In this document: positions 5,977 to 6,745 of the stretch, in pieces
Position numbering within the stretch: the stretch's first letter is position 1
Layout: each line of letters begins with the position of its first letter
Origin: Rhodothermales bacterium
GTDB taxonomy: Bacteria > Bacteroidota > Rhodothermia > Rhodothermales > UBA10348
Direction of reading: 5' to 3'
Assembly: GCA_013003255.1 (NCBI GenBank)
Contig: JABDJZ010000002.1
Location: forward strand, 1 to 6,745
Length of the DNA: 6,745 nt
Position numbers and translations under genes: made by a program
The notes under the pieces: generated by a model
The model's input: only the letters and a program-made list of their open reading frames with translations
Databases searched by the model: none
What the model was told of the DNA's origin: nothing

Positions 5977-6506
5977 TGGAATCGATCTCCGGCACCGCCC
6001 CAATTGTCAATAAGGTGGCCGCCTCCGGCATTCAGGTCCTGGACCTTGCCGAACTGGCTCCGAGTGACATCGGCCTCATCGACCTCGAGCAATTCCTCTT
6101 CGGCGGCCTGATTCTGAAGGAAAAGCACTTCAGACAGGAAGTCCGCGAGCACGATTGGGAGGCCTACCGGGATCAGCATGTCGGACTGATCTGCTCCGTG
6201 GATACCATCGTTCCGGTCTGGGCCTACATGTTGATCTCCAGCACCCTTGAGGGCATCGCAGCTTCGGTGACCGTCGGGGACGAGGCTGCGGTGAGAAGGG
6301 AAGCCTTTCTGCGCGCCTTTGACCACTATGACTGGAACCGCCATCAGGACCGGATCGTGGTCGTAAAGGGCTGCGGGACGTCGAATGTGCCCGAGAGCGC
6401 TTTCGTTCAGTGCATGAACCACCTGCAACGCGTTGCCAGCAAAGTGATGTACGGCGAACCATGCTCCTCCGTCCCCCTGTGGCGGAGACCCAAAGACCGG
6501 GCCTGA
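5976..6506 (+). CDS. DUF2480 family protein
   Basis: A 176-residue soluble protein with no signal peptide or membrane segment. Its features are those I know from DUF2480: IVNKVAASGIQVLDL at the start, FGGLILKEKHFRQEVREHDW (42-61), CSVDTIVPVWAYML (73-86), VVKGCG (129-134) and MYGEPCSSVPLW (158-169) near the end. The family is of unknown function and largely confined to Bacteroidota. Four cysteines are present (73, 133, 146, 163); 73, 133 and 163 lie in the conserved motifs, so metal or persulfide binding is conceivable. The ATG overlaps the desulfurase stop by one base (TGATG), which implies translational coupling and suggests a role with the desulfurase. As I recall, DUF2480 genes also sit beside SUF genes (SufE, DUF59) in other Bacteroidota, which agrees; that is memory, not shown here. 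Family call is firm, function open. Confidence 0.9.
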   Translation: MESISGTAPIVNKVAASGIQVLDLAELAPSDIGLIDLEQFLFGGLILKEKHFRQEVREHDWEAYRDQHVGLICSVDTIVPVWAYMLISSTLEGIAASVTVGDEAAVRREAFLRAFDHYDWNRHQDRIVVVKGCGTSNVPESAFVQCMNHLQRVASKVMYGEPCSSVPLWRRPKDRA

Positions 6507-6507
6507 G

Positions 6508-6550
6508 GTGGAGCTTCCGGCCCCAACCGGCTCCACGGGACCGGTGGAGC
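6508..6550. promoter_or_regulatory. Two mutually exclusive hairpins after the DUF2480 stop
   Basis: GTGGAGC (6508-6514) can pair with GCTCCAC (6530-6536), which can instead pair with a second GTGGAGC (6544-6550). The first hairpin also has an inner CCGG-rich part; the second has a 7-base loop and is followed by the pyrimidine-rich CTTTCTTCCC. The pattern could be a terminator of the desulfurase operon or an attenuator-like switch. Both GTGGAGC copies begin with a GTG that is in frame with the membrane-protein reading frame downstream, so either could also be sequestering a start codon. Confidence 0.45.
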
Positions 6551-6745
6551 GTGTGCTTTCTTCCCGGGTTGCCCGGCGCGTTCTCTCGTTATACGAGGCG
6601 CATCCAAAGCGTGCCGGCACACTCTTCTTTCTGGGAGGCGTAGGCTTCGATGCCGCGACGATATTTCGCATCGATTAGCTCATCGACAACTTCATCATTG
6701 TCGTCTACCTGTAGATGCTGTGCGTGATTTACACCTCGGCTACGC
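6508..6745 (+). pseudogene. N-terminus of a membrane protein (DUF2914-like), broken by two TAG codons, cut by right edge
   Basis: In the frame of GTG 6508 and GTG 6544 the translation includes SRVARRVLSLYEAHPKRAG, then TLFFLGGVGFDAATIFRID, stop, LIDNFIIVVYL, stop, MLCVIYTSAT and runs off the window. The pattern (Arg-rich helix with 'LYExHPK', a hydrophobic 'LFFLGGxxFDxxTxxRID' segment, then 'LxDNxxxxVYL' leading into further hydrophobic residues) is what I know from multi-pass membrane proteins carrying DUF2914-type domains. Both stops are TAG (6676-6678 and 6712-6714). Codons between and after them end mostly in C or G like the neighbouring genes, supporting true coding. TAG is a normal terminator here (it ends the receptor and the hydrolase), so a pseudogene or sequence error is likelier than recoding. 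The frame is open from 6448; the start is unsure. Family name is tentative. Confidence 0.5.

Noticed and set aside
5850..6671. Minus-strand open frame of 273 codons opposite the desulfurase end and DUF2480
   Set aside because: It is antisense to two confidently identified genes and shows no domain of its own.
6589..6745. Minus-strand open frame of 51 codons running in from the right edge, ending ECAGTLWMRLV
   Set aside because: It looks protein-like, but it is the exact opposite strand of the membrane-protein frame, whose codons end in C or G as in neighbouring genes, while the minus-strand codons show mixed third bases. It would become the better call only if contig extension showed a long minus-strand gene.
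6726..6745. Possible second copy of the repeat seen at 802-821 (shared GATTTAC and GGCTACGC)
   Set aside because: Only two short blocks match and the intervening bases differ; the segment is explained as coding sequence of the membrane-protein frame. The window ends before any hairpin could be tested.

Overview
The window most likely comes from a GC-rich member of the Bacteroidota, possibly the Rhodothermia/Balneolia side. Three things support this: an outer-membrane receptor with an N-terminal carboxypeptidase-regulatory-like domain, a DUF2480 protein (a family I know essentially from Bacteroidota), and a perfect match to the Bacteroidota -7 promoter box (TAnnTTTG) before the receptor gene. 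Shine-Dalgarno sequences are weak or absent before most genes. The assignment is inference; no phylogenetic marker is present.

Layout, left to right. (1) Positions 1-300, minus strand: the N-terminal 100 codons of a VOC/glyoxalase-fold protein that runs off the left edge. (2) Positions 301-956: no convincing gene. This stretch holds a 47-bp tandem repeat, a 14-bp palindrome, a nested hairpin, and a compact unit (796-903) that can fold as a closing stem plus three hairpins. That unit starts inside a 17-bp exact copy of the 3' end of the nearby tRNA-Glu. (3) Positions 957-1029, minus strand: tRNA-Glu(CTC), followed at once by a terminator-like hairpin. (4) Positions 1141-1177: a palindromic operator next to a promoter, driving a FecA-like TonB-dependent receptor (1210-3666). 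(5) A convergent lipoprotein alpha/beta hydrolase (3663-4757, minus) whose stop codon shares a CTAG with the receptor's stop. (6) A coupled pair on the plus strand: a NifS/IscS-type cysteine desulfurase (4822-5976) and a DUF2480 protein (5976-6506), joined by TGATG. (7) From about 6508 to the right edge: a plus-strand frame that reads like the N-terminus of a multi-pass membrane protein of DUF2914-like type, interrupted by two in-frame TAG codons. It is preceded by two mutually exclusive hairpins.

Functional reading. The receptor imports an iron chelate or similar ligand and appears controlled by a metal-type repressor. The secreted lipoprotein hydrolase could process an imported or surface-bound ester, but this is only positional. 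The desulfurase supplies sulfane sulfur, and its coupling to DUF2480 suggests a shared Fe-S or thiolation role. The least explained items are the tRNA-end duplication with its cloverleaf-like unit and the amber-interrupted membrane protein frame.
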